Under the pieces are notes generated by a model that did not search any database, was not told where the DNA came from, and saw nothing but the letters and a program-made list of their open reading frames with translations. Shown in pieces: positions 1-9,794 of a stretch of 64,000 bases of DNA (its first letter is position 1; every line of letters begins with the position of its first letter). The position numbers and the translations under genes were made by a program. Source of the stretch: Shinisaurus crocodilurus (Eukaryota; Chordata; Lepidosauria; Squamata; Shinisauridae); the NCBI GenBank assembly GCA_021292165.1, contig CM037877.1, positions 127,538,402 through 127,602,401 of the forward strand, written 5' to 3'.

Positions 1-131
1 TACTCGAGAGCAGGAGGTGATAGGGGGAAGGTGGGAAGGGAGGCCGCATCTGCAGCTGGTTAGTTAGATGATCGATCCCCACCACCCCTTGTCAGCAAAT
101 CAAACGTTGTCTTTCTCTTCTCGTCTCTCGC

Positions 132-1127
132 CAGGGATGTTGAAGAGTCCTTGGTCTCGAGTCACGAGTCGAGTCACGAGTCTTTGGACCCGAGTCTCGA
201 GTCCGAGTCCGAGTCCTTGGTCCAAAATGGTGACTCACGAGTCCCAAGTCCCGAGTCACTCCCAAAACTGACTCCACGAGTCCCTATTAAAATCAATGGG
301 GGGTTTTCCCAACAAAATAAGGCTACTTTAGATGTGTGGCTTAAATAAATTCTAGGCACAAGTGTGCCTTTTTATTTCAAAACTCTGCAACTGATTTTGG
401 CAAGAACAGACCAGGCAGAAAAACCCAAAATAACCAGGCCGGTCAGAGGAGGCAGGGAACCCCAAAGCAGGCAGGCAGAGGCCTTTGTCTTGGACAATTC
501 AACTGTTGAACTGGTCAAGAAGAGACCAGGCAGGCAGAGGAGGCTGGGAACCCCAGACAGGCAGGCAGAGGCAGCCAAACCCAAAATGTCTGAAAGGTTG
601 CATTTTAGAAAAATGATTTTAAAAAATAAACTTGCTGTACTTCCTAAAACTTATCCATGTTGCATTTGAGGAACATGATTTTTTCTAAATGTTTGGCCCC
701 CATTCTGTAACGGTGAGATCTCATCACAATTCCACCCTCACTGAACACCCGCTCCACTGGTGATGAACTTGCTGGGACCAGAAACACACTCAGAGCAGCC
801 ACACAGAGTAATCTTCTTCTGCCTCTCCCAAGTACTCAACACATCAATCAAAATAAACCTTGACACACTGTTGGGGCTACACTCCTGGTAGCCGTCCATA
901 GTGGGTGAGCACTAGCACACCTCGCTTCCATGCACTCTTCGCCGGCAATCACGCTCCTCTCCACTCCTTCTGGCACAGCCCAGGGATGTTGAAGAGTCCT
1001 TGGTCTCGAGTCCCGAGTCGAGTCTCGAGTCCCATTAAAAATATTGGGACTTGAGTCCGAGTCGAGTCAGAGGGGGGACTCAGTCCGACTCACGAGTCGA
1101 GTCCTCGAGTCCGAGTCCCCATCCCTG
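132..1127. mobile_element. GAGTC-rich hAT element, copy 1 (non-autonomous)
   Basis: A DNA transposon that begins CAGGGATG and ends CATCCCTG. It is flanked on both sides by the perfect 8-bp direct repeat TCTCTCGC (124-131 and 1128-1135), the duplication length typical of hAT insertions. Both ends are packed with GAGTC/GACTC motifs, including palindromic forms such as GACTCGAGTC, which are plausible transposase-binding subterminal repeats. The centre holds two similar blocks rich in CAGG/CAGAGG (about 405-585) and a reverse-strand relic of the transposase C-terminus. A second copy of the left terminus, CAGGGATGTTGAAGAGTCC, starts at 981, so the last 147 bp look like a complete miniature element. 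Other copies are at 4398-5400, 17558-18320 and 60754-61311. Confidence 0.9.
645..921 (-). pseudogene. hAT transposase C-terminal remnant inside copy 1
   Basis: This region matches the 4909-5193 reverse-strand reading frame of the second copy almost base for base, but carries a small deletion near 813 and point changes that interrupt the frame. The recognisable part is the hAT C-terminal dimerisation region (the PASSSPVERVFSEGG-type motif). It is a relic of an autonomous ancestor and cannot encode a working transposase. Confidence 0.65.
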
Positions 1128-1399
1128 TCTCTCGCCCCCCCCTCCAAGAAACAGGCTGGAACTGCAGAAAGCACGGGCCACATGCAGTGACAAAATCAAA
1201 AGGAGCTTGGTTCTTCTGCGAGAGGCAAAAGAGGCCAAGGGTGGGGCTGCTGGGCCTAATACCAGTCCTGGCCCTCCCCACCCCTTGATACCTGCATTGG
1301 TGCAAAGAGGTCAGGTGAATAGTCTCCCTCTCATTCCCCCCCCACCTGCAAAATTCTCCCCGCCCATAGCTGTGTGCCTTTGGGGGGAAGAGAAATCTG

Positions 1400-1990
1400 A
1401 CAGGAGAGGTGCTGGCACTGTCTGTAATGAAATAGTTGACTATCTTGTTGAGTTCTTGAATCAATGCTTTTCTGTTAATGATTAGGAAGCCTCTTGGCAC
1501 CTTACAACCGTCAGTAAACCTGGAAGCAGTTCACAAGGTGCTTACAGACCTCAATCTGCAGAGTCCTCAGTATAATATGAGGAGATACTTCAACTTGACA
1601 GCATCATTGATGTTCACAAGATGACATTGTTGTCCATTTGGTCCATTTTCTTGCATTATCCAAAGAATACAGAAATGTGACAACACTCGTGGCATGTCTT
1701 CTAGTAGCTAGACCTCATAGTGCTTATGTTGAATGTCTCATCAGCACAAGTGTCACATTGAAGTCCAAAACCAGACACAAGACTCTCAGTTGAGTCAGAA
1801 AATGAATACCTCCACATCTATCACAATATTCCACCTCTCACTGAATGGGATCCTGGGGCATCAGTGCTCCTGTGGATGACTAAATGAGAGAGCACAGAAC
1901 CAAAGACACAGCTAAAGCAAGAGAGCAGGTGTGGTTTAAAGGAATTTTCCCAGAGGCCTCCAAGCAACATTGCTCATCCCACCCAATCCC
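1400..1990 (+). pseudogene. degraded hAT-type transposase remnant
   Basis: Conceptual translation across several frames gives fragments that resemble the C-terminal part of hAT transposases: an ARPHSAYVECLIS-like string near 1710-1745, then NEYLHIYHNIPPLTEWDP near 1802-1855. Stops and frameshifts break it throughout. It lies directly right of the first GAGTC element but outside its target duplication, so it is a separate and older relic. No terminal repeats were found. The family call rests on remembered motif similarity only. Confidence 0.45.
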
Positions 1991-2572
1991 AGATGGTGAT
2001 GATCTGACCATCTTTTTTTTAAAAAGGGACATTTTGATGTGATAGGTACACTATGAGAGCAGGTATGGCACACAGCACAATTATGTAGTCTTCTTTGAAT
2101 TTGTACTGCTATGTGCCACTGTTGTATATCTTTTAAGAAACAGCCTTCTTCCTTATTTCCAACTGCACAAAAACTTAGTTACAAATGCACATTTTCCCCC
2201 AGCTGCACAAAATGTGTCCAGCTGCACACCCTGCTTAGACCCATGTCCACACTGGCTTGTAAGAACTGCCAGAGGGGAGCTGGCCAACTGGCCTCCTTGA
2301 AAGAGGGTTATGTTCCAGCTTCTCTAATGGAGGCATGGTAAGATCTTTATTGAAGAAGCTTCATTGGGTTCTACCACCCTAGATAATTACCAGCAGAGGC
2401 TGTGGGGTTTTAATGGCAGGAGGGGCAGAGCACACCCAGGAGAAATGTAAACAAAAGCAAAGTGGAAAGGGCTCTATCAATTAGCACCATCCCCTGCAGT
2501 AAATTCTAGGTGCCTCCTTCCCTCTCCTTTCTGCCTCTGTCTGTCTAAGCTCCATCACCACCATTTACCAAA
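1991..2572. other. no recognisable feature
   Basis: Mixed-composition sequence with no convincing reading frame, terminal repeat or target duplication. It probably holds old repeats beyond recognition by eye. Confidence 0.4.
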
Positions 2573-2985
2573 CTTAGAATCATAGAAGAGTTGGAAGGGG
2601 CCTACAAGGCCATCGAGTCCAACCCCCTGCTCAGTGCAGGAATCCAAGTCAAAGCATCCCTGACAGATGGCTGTCCAGCTGCACCTTGAATGCCTCCAGT
2701 GTGGGAGAGCCCACCACCTCCCTAGGTAGTTGGTTCCACTGTCCTATTGCTCCGACAGTCAGGAAACATTTCCTGATGTCCAGGCGGAATCTGGCTTCCT
2801 GTAACTTGAGCCCATTATTCTGTGTCCTGCAATCTGGGATGGTTGAGAAGAGATCCTGGCCCTCCTCTGTGTGACAACCTTTCAATTACTTGAAAAGTGC
2901 TATCCTATCTCCCCTCAGTCTTCTCTTCTGAAGTCTAAACATGGCATGCCCAGTTCTTTCAGTCTCTCCTCATAGGGCTTTTTCC
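2573..2985 (-). mobile_element. CR1 LINE, 5'-truncated 3' end
   Basis: The reverse strand carries the end of the CR1 reverse transcriptase ORF (reading [17 protein letters not shown]) and the short 3' UTR that ends at AGAATCATAGAAG. It is about 15% diverged in places from the other CR1 copies here (for example 45631-46865), so it is probably older. The internal end near 2985 is a 5' truncation. No clean target duplication was found. Confidence 0.85.
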
Positions 2986-3620
2986 TAAGGCAAGCACAGC
3001 TCCCAGCATCCTGCCTTCCTTATCTCCCTGCCCTGAAAGCTCCGTGGTTTCCAGGGCTAATACTGAGTGTGTGCATTAAGCACACAGGCTCAGTAGTCTC
3101 CCCAGCCTAGGTGCATCATGGGGAAGAGAGGCTCAGGCTGGAAGGGCACCCTGGGGAACGATCCCCCCCCCCCAGCACCATATTGGCGCTCTGAGTTACA
3201 CAGAGGCTTGATGCCAGCTGGAGGCAGAGGCAGTCCCAATCGGCAGGATCACTTGGCAAGGAAGGGCTTGCCCCAGCAAATCCTCATTTCAATAGTGAAC
3301 CATGTGGCTGCGCAGGGCAGCCAGAGCGCAGGAGGCAAAGAGAGCAGGAGCTCCATCCACTTTTAAAACAACAAACTGATTTGTTTTTCTTGGGAGGAGG
3401 AGGAGGAAGGAGTGTGTGTGTGTGAGAGAGGGAGAGCTGTTTCTTTTTATTATTTCGTTTGTGTGGCTTAACCAGCAAGAGGGTCTGAGTGAATGAGAAG
3501 TGTGTGTATTTCAAGTTTAAAAAGAAGGGTGTGTGTGTGTGTGTGAGTGAGAGAGTGCACGTGCGCGTGCGCTGCTGTTGCTACCGCTGCTGCAGCCGCA
3601 GTAGCTGCCCACCAGGATTC
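2986..3620. other. intergenic sequence with GT-rich tracts
   Basis: No element was recognised. It contains poly-C (3168-3176), purine-rich runs and short GT repeats (3412-3424, 3528-3546). Reading frames here are produced by low complexity. Confidence 0.4.
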
Positions 3621-3628
3621 TTCTAGAT

Positions 3629-3763
3629 CAGTGTTCTCCAACCTTGGGTCCCCAGATGTTTTTGGCCTAGAACTTCCAGCATGCCCCAGCCAGCTACACT
3701 GGCTGGGGCATGCTGGGAGTTGTAGGCCAAAAACATCTGGGGACCCAAGGTTGGAGAACACTG
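3629..3763. mobile_element. palindromic hAT MITE, full-length
   Basis: A nearly perfect palindrome whose arms begin CAGTGTTCTCCAACC and end GGTTGGAGAACACTG. It is flanked by the perfect 8-bp direct repeat TTCTAGAT (3621-3628 and 3764-3771). The centre is the CCCAGCCAGCTA/GGCTGGGGCATGC turn. It has no coding capacity and would depend on a hAT transposase supplied in trans. This is the best-preserved of several copies in the window. Confidence 0.9.
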
Positions 3764-3838
3764 TTCTAGATCTAAAAGGTAGGGAATGGTTCCCTCTTTC
3801 TTGGTGCCATTTCCCCTTTTCTTTTTTGTGCGCATCTT

Positions 3839-3903
3839 ACAGTGCAAACCTCAGAAGTAAGCCCCACTGAGTTCCATGGGACTTACTCCCAGGTGCAGCC
3901 CTG
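3839..3903. repeat. foldback repeat fragment (GGGACTTACTCCCAGG family)
   Basis: Shows the self-complementary core TCAGAAGTAAGCCCCACTG / ATGGGACTTACTCCCAGG. The same family recurs at 14755-14838, 18820-18905, 21781-21862, 39047-39137, 50250-50326 and 59219-59292. The 39047 copy is the most complete and starts CAGTGCAATCCTC. The class is uncertain; it is probably a DNA-transposon-derived foldback MITE. Confidence 0.6.
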
Positions 3904-4169
3904 ATCTCCTTTCTGGCTTTCTCCCCATTTCTTAGTTGTGGTTGCTCAGGCATCCCCCCCCCTTTTTGGATGCTCTGTAGATGTGGAAAGGGGTGGACCT
4001 TGGATGCCCAGGCTCTGCTTAATTCATGCATATGCTTGATTTCTCAGAGGCATGGAGAGGGGGTTGTAGTGGGGAGGGATGACCATGTAAATATATGTAT
4101 TTTCGGGTGCTCAGAACTTGGTGGCCATGCTTGCCAGCAGTTTGGATGCTTTTCTGTGTGGCTCTGGGG

Positions 4170-4171
4170 AT

Positions 4172-4213
<42 letters not shown>
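4170..4213. repeat. (ATC)n microsatellite
   Basis: About 14 ATC units. Homopolymeric His, Ile and Met runs in overlapping frames are artefacts of this repeat. Confidence 0.95.
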
Positions 4214-4397
4214 TCAGTTTCCCCTTTTGCAGTAGGTTCCTCCTGGGTTCCAAAGACTGCTTTTCTATGTGGCTCTCTGTGTGTATGCTTTGGGGGAATG
4301 TGAATGGGGGGAGTGCCTGTGTGTTCCTCTGCGTGTGTAATGGGGGTATCTGTGTGTTTTGCAAAGGGTTCCTGCTGGCTTCCCAAGGAATATATTC

Positions 4398-5400
4398 CAG
4401 GGATGTTGAAGAGTCCTTGGTCTCGAGTCACGAGTCGAGTCACGAGTCTTTGGATATGAGTCTCGAGTCCGAGTCCGAGTCCTTGGTCCAAAATGGTGAC
4501 TCACGTGTCACGAGTCACAAGTCACTCCCAAAGCTGACTCCACGAGTCCCTATTAAAATCAATGGGGGGTTTTCCCAACAAAATAAGGCTGCTTCAGATA
4601 TGTGGTTTAAATAAATTCTAGGCACAAGTGTGCCTTTTTATTTCAAAACTCTGCAACTGATTTTGGCAAGAACAGACCAGGCAGAAAAACCCAAAATAAC
4701 CAGGCAGGCAGAGGAGGCAGGGAACCCCAAAGCAGGCAGGCAGAGGCCTTTGTCTTGGACAATTCAACTGTTGAACTGGTCAAGAAGAGACCAGGCAGGC
4801 AGAGGAGGCTGGGAACCCCAGACAGGCAGGCAGAGGCAGCAAAACCCAAAATGTCTGAAAGGTTGCATTTTAGAAAAATGATTTTTAAAAATAAACTTGC
4901 TGTACTTCCTAAAACTTATCCATGTTGCATTTGAGGAACATGATTTTTTCTAAATGTTTGGCCCCCATTCTGGAACGGTGAGATCTCATCACAATTCCAC
5001 CCTCACTGAACACCCGCTCCACTGGTGATGAACTTGCTGGAACCAGAAACGCACTCAGAGCAGCCACACAGAGTAATCTCAGGTCCTTCTTCTGCCTCTC
5101 CCAAGTACGCAACACATCAATCAAAATAAATCTTGACACACTGTTGGGGCTGCACTCCTGGTAGCCGTCCATAGTGGCCGAGCAGCGGCACACCTCGCTT
5201 CCATGCGCTCTTCGCCGGCAATCACGCTCCTCTCCACTCCTTCTGGCACAGCCCAGGGATGTTGAAGAGTCCTTGGTCTCGAGTCCCGAGTCGAGTCTCG
5301 AGTCCCATTAAAAATATTGGGACTCGAGTCCGAGTCGAGTCAGAGGGGGGACTCAGTCCGACTCACGAGTCGAGTCCTCGAGTCCGAGTCCCCATCCCTG
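4398..5400. mobile_element. GAGTC-rich hAT element, copy 2 (non-autonomous)
   Basis: Same structure and orientation as the copy at 132-1127, and almost identical to it by eye. It begins CAGGGATGTTGAAGAG, ends CCCATCCCTG, has GAGTC-dense ends, and carries an internal terminus copy at 5254. No clean 8-bp duplication flanks it: the left flank is ATATATTC and the right flank AATTTTAT. One flank may have been altered after insertion. It retains the longest transposase relic of the family in this window. Confidence 0.85.
4909..5193 (-). pseudogene. hAT transposase C-terminal dimerisation fragment
   Basis: A 94-codon reverse-strand frame reading PASSSPVERVFSEGG near residue 52, then LEKIMFLKCNM near the C-terminus. 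The SSxxxERxFSxGG motif and the following hydrophobic helix are the hallmark of the hAT dimerisation domain. The whole N-terminal and catalytic part is missing, so this is the tail of a lost autonomous parent trapped inside a non-autonomous derivative. It shows the family's parent was an Ac-like hAT element. Confidence 0.75.
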
Positions 5401-5993
5401 AATTTTATATTCATCATCATTATTATTGCATGCAAAGGGATGCCCATACTTTCTCCTGAGCAATCCAGTCCTTACTTCTTACGAGATGTGCATGATTTTG
5501 AATTTTGTACCTTCACTGTGCTGCTTCTGAGTAGGCCTGCTCTGGTGGGTGCTTTGTGATGGATACACAAAGGCATGGATTTCTGGATGCTTTCAGAACT
5601 TGTTCCTGTGTTCTAAAGGCTGCTTTTCTGTGTGGCTCTGAGAATATCACGTCTTATTTTAATTATTATCATTATAATCGTTATTATGGCTGCGTGGATT
5701 CTCCCCTCCCACTCATGTTAGAGATACTTGGTTCTCTGAGGAATAGGAGTTGTTGCTGGAACAGGAGAATGTGGGTCCAAAGGAGTACTTTTGTGTGGTT
5801 CTGTGATTTCCGCACCCCACTTTGCATGTTTTGTGCCTCAGTTTTCTCTTTCTGTGGTATGAGTTGCTGACTGTTGGGGATTCAAAGACTGATCTGCCTC
5901 TTCTGACCCCTGGGCTCCGCCTCTTGTGACCCCTTGGTCCCACCTCTGCTGACTTGCCCTCTGCTCCACCACTCAGACTGACCACCAGCCTCC
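5401..5993. other. intergenic sequence sharing a motif with 4120-4300
   Basis: No gene. The motif GCTTTTCTGTGTGGCTCTG appears near 5622 and in looser form near 5790, and also at about 4149 and 4260 on the far side of the hAT insertion. This suggests a locally repeated background into which copy 2 inserted. The stretch at 5890-5990 (CTCCGCCTCTTGTGACC) resembles the right end of the hAT element at 37918-40637 but lacks its terminus. Confidence 0.4.
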
Positions 5994-7317
5994 TCTGATT
6001 ATCATCAACTGGTTTCTAATCTCCCTTTTTTGAATAAGGTCTTTGAGAGGGTGGTGGCTTCAGAACTCCAGATTTTCTGGGATGAAATGGATTATCTAGA
6101 AAATCCTTTTCCATCTGGGCACTGGGACAGAAACAACTTTGGCTGCATTGGTGAATGACCTACACCAGGAGTAGACAGGGGGAGTACATCCCTGTTGTTT
6201 CTGCTGAGCATCTCAGCAGCATTTGATACCATCAATCATGATATCCTTCTAAGGCCTTTGGGCAATGTGTGACTTGGAGGCACTATGTTGCAGTGGTCCT
6301 GGTGTTATTTGGCTGAGTGCTCCCAGGAAGTGGTCCTGGGGGAATATAGCTTGGTCCCCTGGCCTATGGCTTATGGGGTTTCTTGAGGCTCTATTTCCCC
6401 CCCTATGCTTTTTAACTTCTACAGTACATGAAGCTGCTGGAAGAGGTCATCCAGAGTTTTGGAGCTGGGTCTTATCATTATGCTGATGGCATCCAGTTCT
6501 ATCTCTTGTTTTCAAGTTAGATGCCAAGGAGACCGTGGAAGTCCTAAACTGTTGCTTGCGTGCAGTGAGGGACTAGGTGTGGTTGAACAAACTGAGGCTC
6601 CATCCCAACAAGATGAAGATCCTGTCGGTCAGTAGCCAGGTCAAACTGGGATTGGGAATTCAACTTACTCTGGATGGGGTTCTGCTCTCTCTGAAGGCTT
6701 AGGTATGCAGCTGAATGATCAGGTGGCAGCAGTGGTGGCTAGACAGTTGTCTGGTGTGCATTTTATGGACTATAACACCAGTCCTGAAACAGTTTTACTG
6801 GCATGCCATTTGTTTCTGAGCTCAGTTCCAGGTGTTTACATATGAAGCTCGAAACAACTTGGGGCCAGAGGTTCTGAAAGAGAGCATCCTTCTTTATGAA
6901 CCTGCCCAGGGCCTGTAGTCATCATCTGAAGCCCCATTATGGGTCCCACCTCCTAGAGAGATGAGATTGGTGGGAACTCAAAGCAAGGCCTTCCGTGTAG
7001 CAGCAGCACCCCAGTCATGGAATTTTCTGCCCAGGGAGGTTAGGTTGACTCTTTCATTATTGGCCTTTATTATTGTTTCACCATGCTTTCCATGTCTAAT
7101 GTTTGCTTTTAGAGCATTAAACATTGTTTAATGTTTTTAGAGGGTTCTCTGTTTAATTATAATGCACATTTCCCTTTATCTGCCTTGTTTTTAGTTGTGT
7201 AAGTGTTGTATTTTATTCTTGTATAGTTTTATTGTAAATCGCCTTGAGCACTCATTGAGTGGAGGGATGATTTAAAAATACATTGAACAAACAAACAAAC
7301 AAACAAACAAACACAGA
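5994..7317 (+). mobile_element. degenerate L2-type LINE with A-rich tail
   Basis: Scattered frames give LINE reverse-transcriptase blocks in the right order: LSISAAFDTINHDILL near 6208-6255, a LGEYSL block near 6340, a YADG-type catalytic box near 6478-6490 (the second Asp of the usual YADD is replaced), then a C-terminal region. It ends with a TTGTAAATCGCCTTGAGC tail and an (AAAC)n run at 7286-7315. The DTINHDILL block and the tail suggest the L2 clade. It has many stops and is inactive. Confidence 0.7.
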
Positions 7318-7504
7318 GGAAGATGGGACATGCTAGTATCATCCCAATTCCAGTACCAAGGACCACCACCCAAGGTTCCTCCCATACACACCATAACATA
7401 TTGCGGAAGGTGGTACACCACCTGCTGTGTTTGTTTACTCTGCATTAGCTTGTCCCACACTGATTTAGAAGAATCCAAGAGGGTTACTGTAAGATACTGA
7501 CCTG

Positions 7505-7702
7505 GTTCGCACGACATGACAACAACCCACAGTGAGTTGCCACCTTTATTTGTTTCAGAGTGGTTGTGCTTTTGTCTGAACCCAGCACAATGGCTTAAGC
7601 ATGGGTTGTAAACCACACACAAGCCACCCTGAGAACCCACGGCTTGTTGTTGGGTAGTTCAGGGTGGCTTGTTTTCAGAGTTGCTTGTTGTGACGCGCGA
7701 AC
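7505..7702. mobile_element. MITE of the GGTTCGCACAACAC family
   Basis: Inverted ends GGTTCGCACGACATGAC (7505) and TTGTTGTGACGCGCGAACC (to 7702) enclose repeated GGCTTG/CAAGCC motifs. Related ends occur at 9290-9400, 19335-21345 and 63052-63213. No target duplication could be assigned. The superfamily is unknown. Confidence 0.5.
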
Positions 7703-7824
7703 CCCGCGGTGTGGGTTCTGCATGGCTTGTTCAAAAGGGCTAGGGATGCCTGGTAAGAATGGCAAAAAAAACCACCGTTGCTCCTCACTGTGCCCTCCAC
7801 CTCTCCTTCTCCAGCTTGGTGCTT

Positions 7825-8568
7825 TGTCTGACAGAGCACACACTTTGCCCCACATTCCACCTGCCTAATCTCTGCCCGGGGCAGGAGAGCTCAGTCTGCA
7901 ACACATTTACATACAGATGGTTTTCCACAAGCACCCTCAATGGTTTGCCAAGCACCCCCAATCGTCCTTCCGAGCACCTTTCATGGGCCATGGGCAAGGT
8001 GGCGCCAAAACCACCACACCCCCTCCTGCCTGCCTGGACTGGTTTGTCCTATCAGCAGAGGGAGGGGTCGAGGGATCGAGGGGGGGCAAGCGAGGGGGTA
8101 AAAGAAGCAGCCAAGGCTTCTGGAAGTTGTTGGAAGAAAAGTGCCAAGGAGCACGGAGCGGGTCACCGGCTCAGGCCAGCCCGGACGTTCAACCCCCAAG
8201 CAGAGCGCCTGGGTACAGTTCTGTAAGTTGGTTCAAATTGGTAGTTTTTAGACTAGGTTAGGTTCTTCGGTGTTAGCTTAGAATATATCTTAGACTCTTT
8301 GTTGTTTTGTAGTTCTGACTGTGTGTAACAAGGTACTTCCTCTTGTCAAATTCAATTCCATTATCTCCTTTTCCAATTTGTCTTGTTTACTATTCAATAA
8401 AAGTTGCTTTCACTTTAGGCTGAAGCGTAGTTTCACTTTGACTCGGTGCTAAATTCCAGTGTTCGCGACCCGAGCTGAACCGAGGATCGCAAGCAGGAGC
8501 TCTGAGCTGCCAAAAATAGCCGTGGAACTCCCGTTCTTGCGGAAAAGGACCGGTGGTGGTCCTTCACG
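7825..8568 (+). mobile_element. solo LTR, family A
   Basis: A 744-bp LTR that starts TGTCTGACAG and ends GGTCCTTCACG. It is flanked by the perfect 5-bp repeat TGCTT (7820-7824 and 8569-8573). An AATAAA poly-A signal at 8396-8401 fixes the plus orientation. The ends and internal blocks (CTCTGCCCGGGGCAGG near 7871, GGACCGGTGGTGGTCC near 8548) match the LTRs at 32772-33590, 33949-34131 and 49167-49982. No internal retroelement genes adjoin it, so it is the product of LTR-LTR recombination. It is probably Gypsy-like, but no linked pol proves this. Confidence 0.85.
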
Positions 8569-8670
8569 TGCTTCATTTGACAGCTACTGGCATTATCCCC
8601 TTGTGAGCTGAGTTAGCACAGCTATGCGTTTGCGTGATTGGGTAAGACATGCTCTGGGTAAGAGCATGTG

Positions 8671-8899
8671 TGGCCCCAAATTGGGACCATGGCAATTCGG
8701 GAGGGGGGATTTAAGCTTTCCCTCCTCCTGTTTTCATGCCAAAATCAACCCCGGCGGGGGGGGGGGTTAAAAAAAAGTTTCAATTTTTTTCTTTTTTTAA
8801 CACTGCCATGACGGCAGGCAGAATTTCAGTATGAAAGCAGGAGTGGGAAAAGCTTAAATCTGCCCCCCCCCCCATTGTCACGGTCCCAAATTGGGGCCA
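8671..8899. repeat. inverted-repeat element (TGGCCCCAAATTGGGACCA)
   Basis: The arm at 8671-8689 is repeated in inverted orientation at 8881-8899 with 17 of 19 positions matching. Inner arms also pair (GGATTTAAGCTTTCCC with GGGAAAAGCTTAAATC). The 230-bp unit is therefore a foldback element, probably a MITE. No target duplication is obvious. Confidence 0.65.
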
Positions 8900-8904
8900 T
8901 GCGT

Positions 8905-9690
8905 GCTTACTCAGAGGTAAGTCAATCACACATACATTATAACTGTGCTAGAAAGAGGAATGTTGCTAATCTCCGGCTGCGAGAAGCAGCCAGAGGCTTT
9001 TTTTTTTAGTGATAAAATAAATAAAACCCTCAGCCACCTTGTCCTAAAAAATAAGGTAAATACCCCCTCTCCACTCCAAAGTTATAGCATATATATATGT
9101 CAACACACGTGCTTTGCAAGGTGAGAAGGTGGGGGGGGGGAGAATCTCATCACAGCAGGAGTACAGACGTGCTATGCTGCAAAGGCCCCTGGGAAACGTG
9201 CTGGGAGCAGGCGGGAGGACAAAGGAGGAAACAAACCATGGCAAACCAGCAAGTGCCTGTTCATCTGTCAGTAGCAGTGTGGTTTAGTGAGCAATTAACC
9301 AACCCAGCACGGCTTGTTTTCAGCGTGGCTTATCGTGATCTGCAAACTGGCACAATGGGCACATTCACACATCATGCCAACCCACCCTGGAAATAAGCCA
9401 CAGGGGGTTGGTTGTTCTGTGAACAATTCACAGTGTGCCCAACAGACGATCGGGGTCACTGTGGGTAGTTCGCCCCCTCCCTCCTCCTTGGTCCTCCCAC
9501 GAGTATCCCAGGGGTCACCATGGCAGATGTGGGCAGACAGGGTGGATACACTGTTTTTGCACAGGCCCACTGGCTGGTCTGAACCGTGGTGTTGGTGGGC
9601 TCTGCTGCTGCAGCTGCCACCGTGCCCAAATATAATGCGGTGCGATTCAGGCAAGCATGTTGTTGCCACTGCCATCCGCCACCAGTTGGC
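8905..9690. other. right part of a foldback repeat family
   Basis: No gene. About 9060-9350 resembles 21060-21345: shared blocks are TGCTGCAAAGGCCCCTGGG and ACAAACCATGG, followed by a GTGGCTTATCGTGATCTGC terminus. A second related terminus starts near 9360 (CACATTCACACATCATGCC). Confidence 0.4.
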
Positions 9691-9696
9691 CTAGAG

Positions 9697-9794
9697 CAGT
9701 GTTCTCCAACCTTGGGCCCCCAGATGTTGCTGGCTGGGGCATGATGGGAGTTGTAGGCCAAAAACATCTGGGGACCCAAGGTTGGAGAACACTG
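9697..9794. mobile_element. palindromic hAT MITE, internally shortened
   Basis: Same CAGTGTTCTCCAACC / GGTTGGAGAACACTG ends as 3629-3763, but part of the left arm is deleted. The flanks GCCTAGAG and ACCTAGAA match at six of eight positions, an eroded target duplication. Confidence 0.8.

Noticed and set aside
132..420. Regularly spaced GAGTC units as a CRISPR-like array
   Set aside because: Spacing is only 5-12 bp, there are no unique spacers, and the sequence is a eukaryotic transposon end.
1051..1485. 144-codon open frame
   Set aside because: Its start lies in the hAT subterminal repeats and it runs across the element boundary into unrelated sequence.
3970..4614. Open frames with long His, Ile or Met runs
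   Set aside because: Produced by the (ATC)n tract and by GAGTC repeats of the hAT element; no domain or homolog.
4390..5412. Degenerate duplication AATATATTC / AATTTTATATTC around the second GAGTC hAT copy
   Set aside because: Needs a 3-base insertion and is not adjacent as an exact 8-mer, so not counted as a target duplication.
7759..8226. 155-codon open frame
   Set aside because: Mostly inside a solo LTR and crosses its 5-bp duplication; no recognisable domain.
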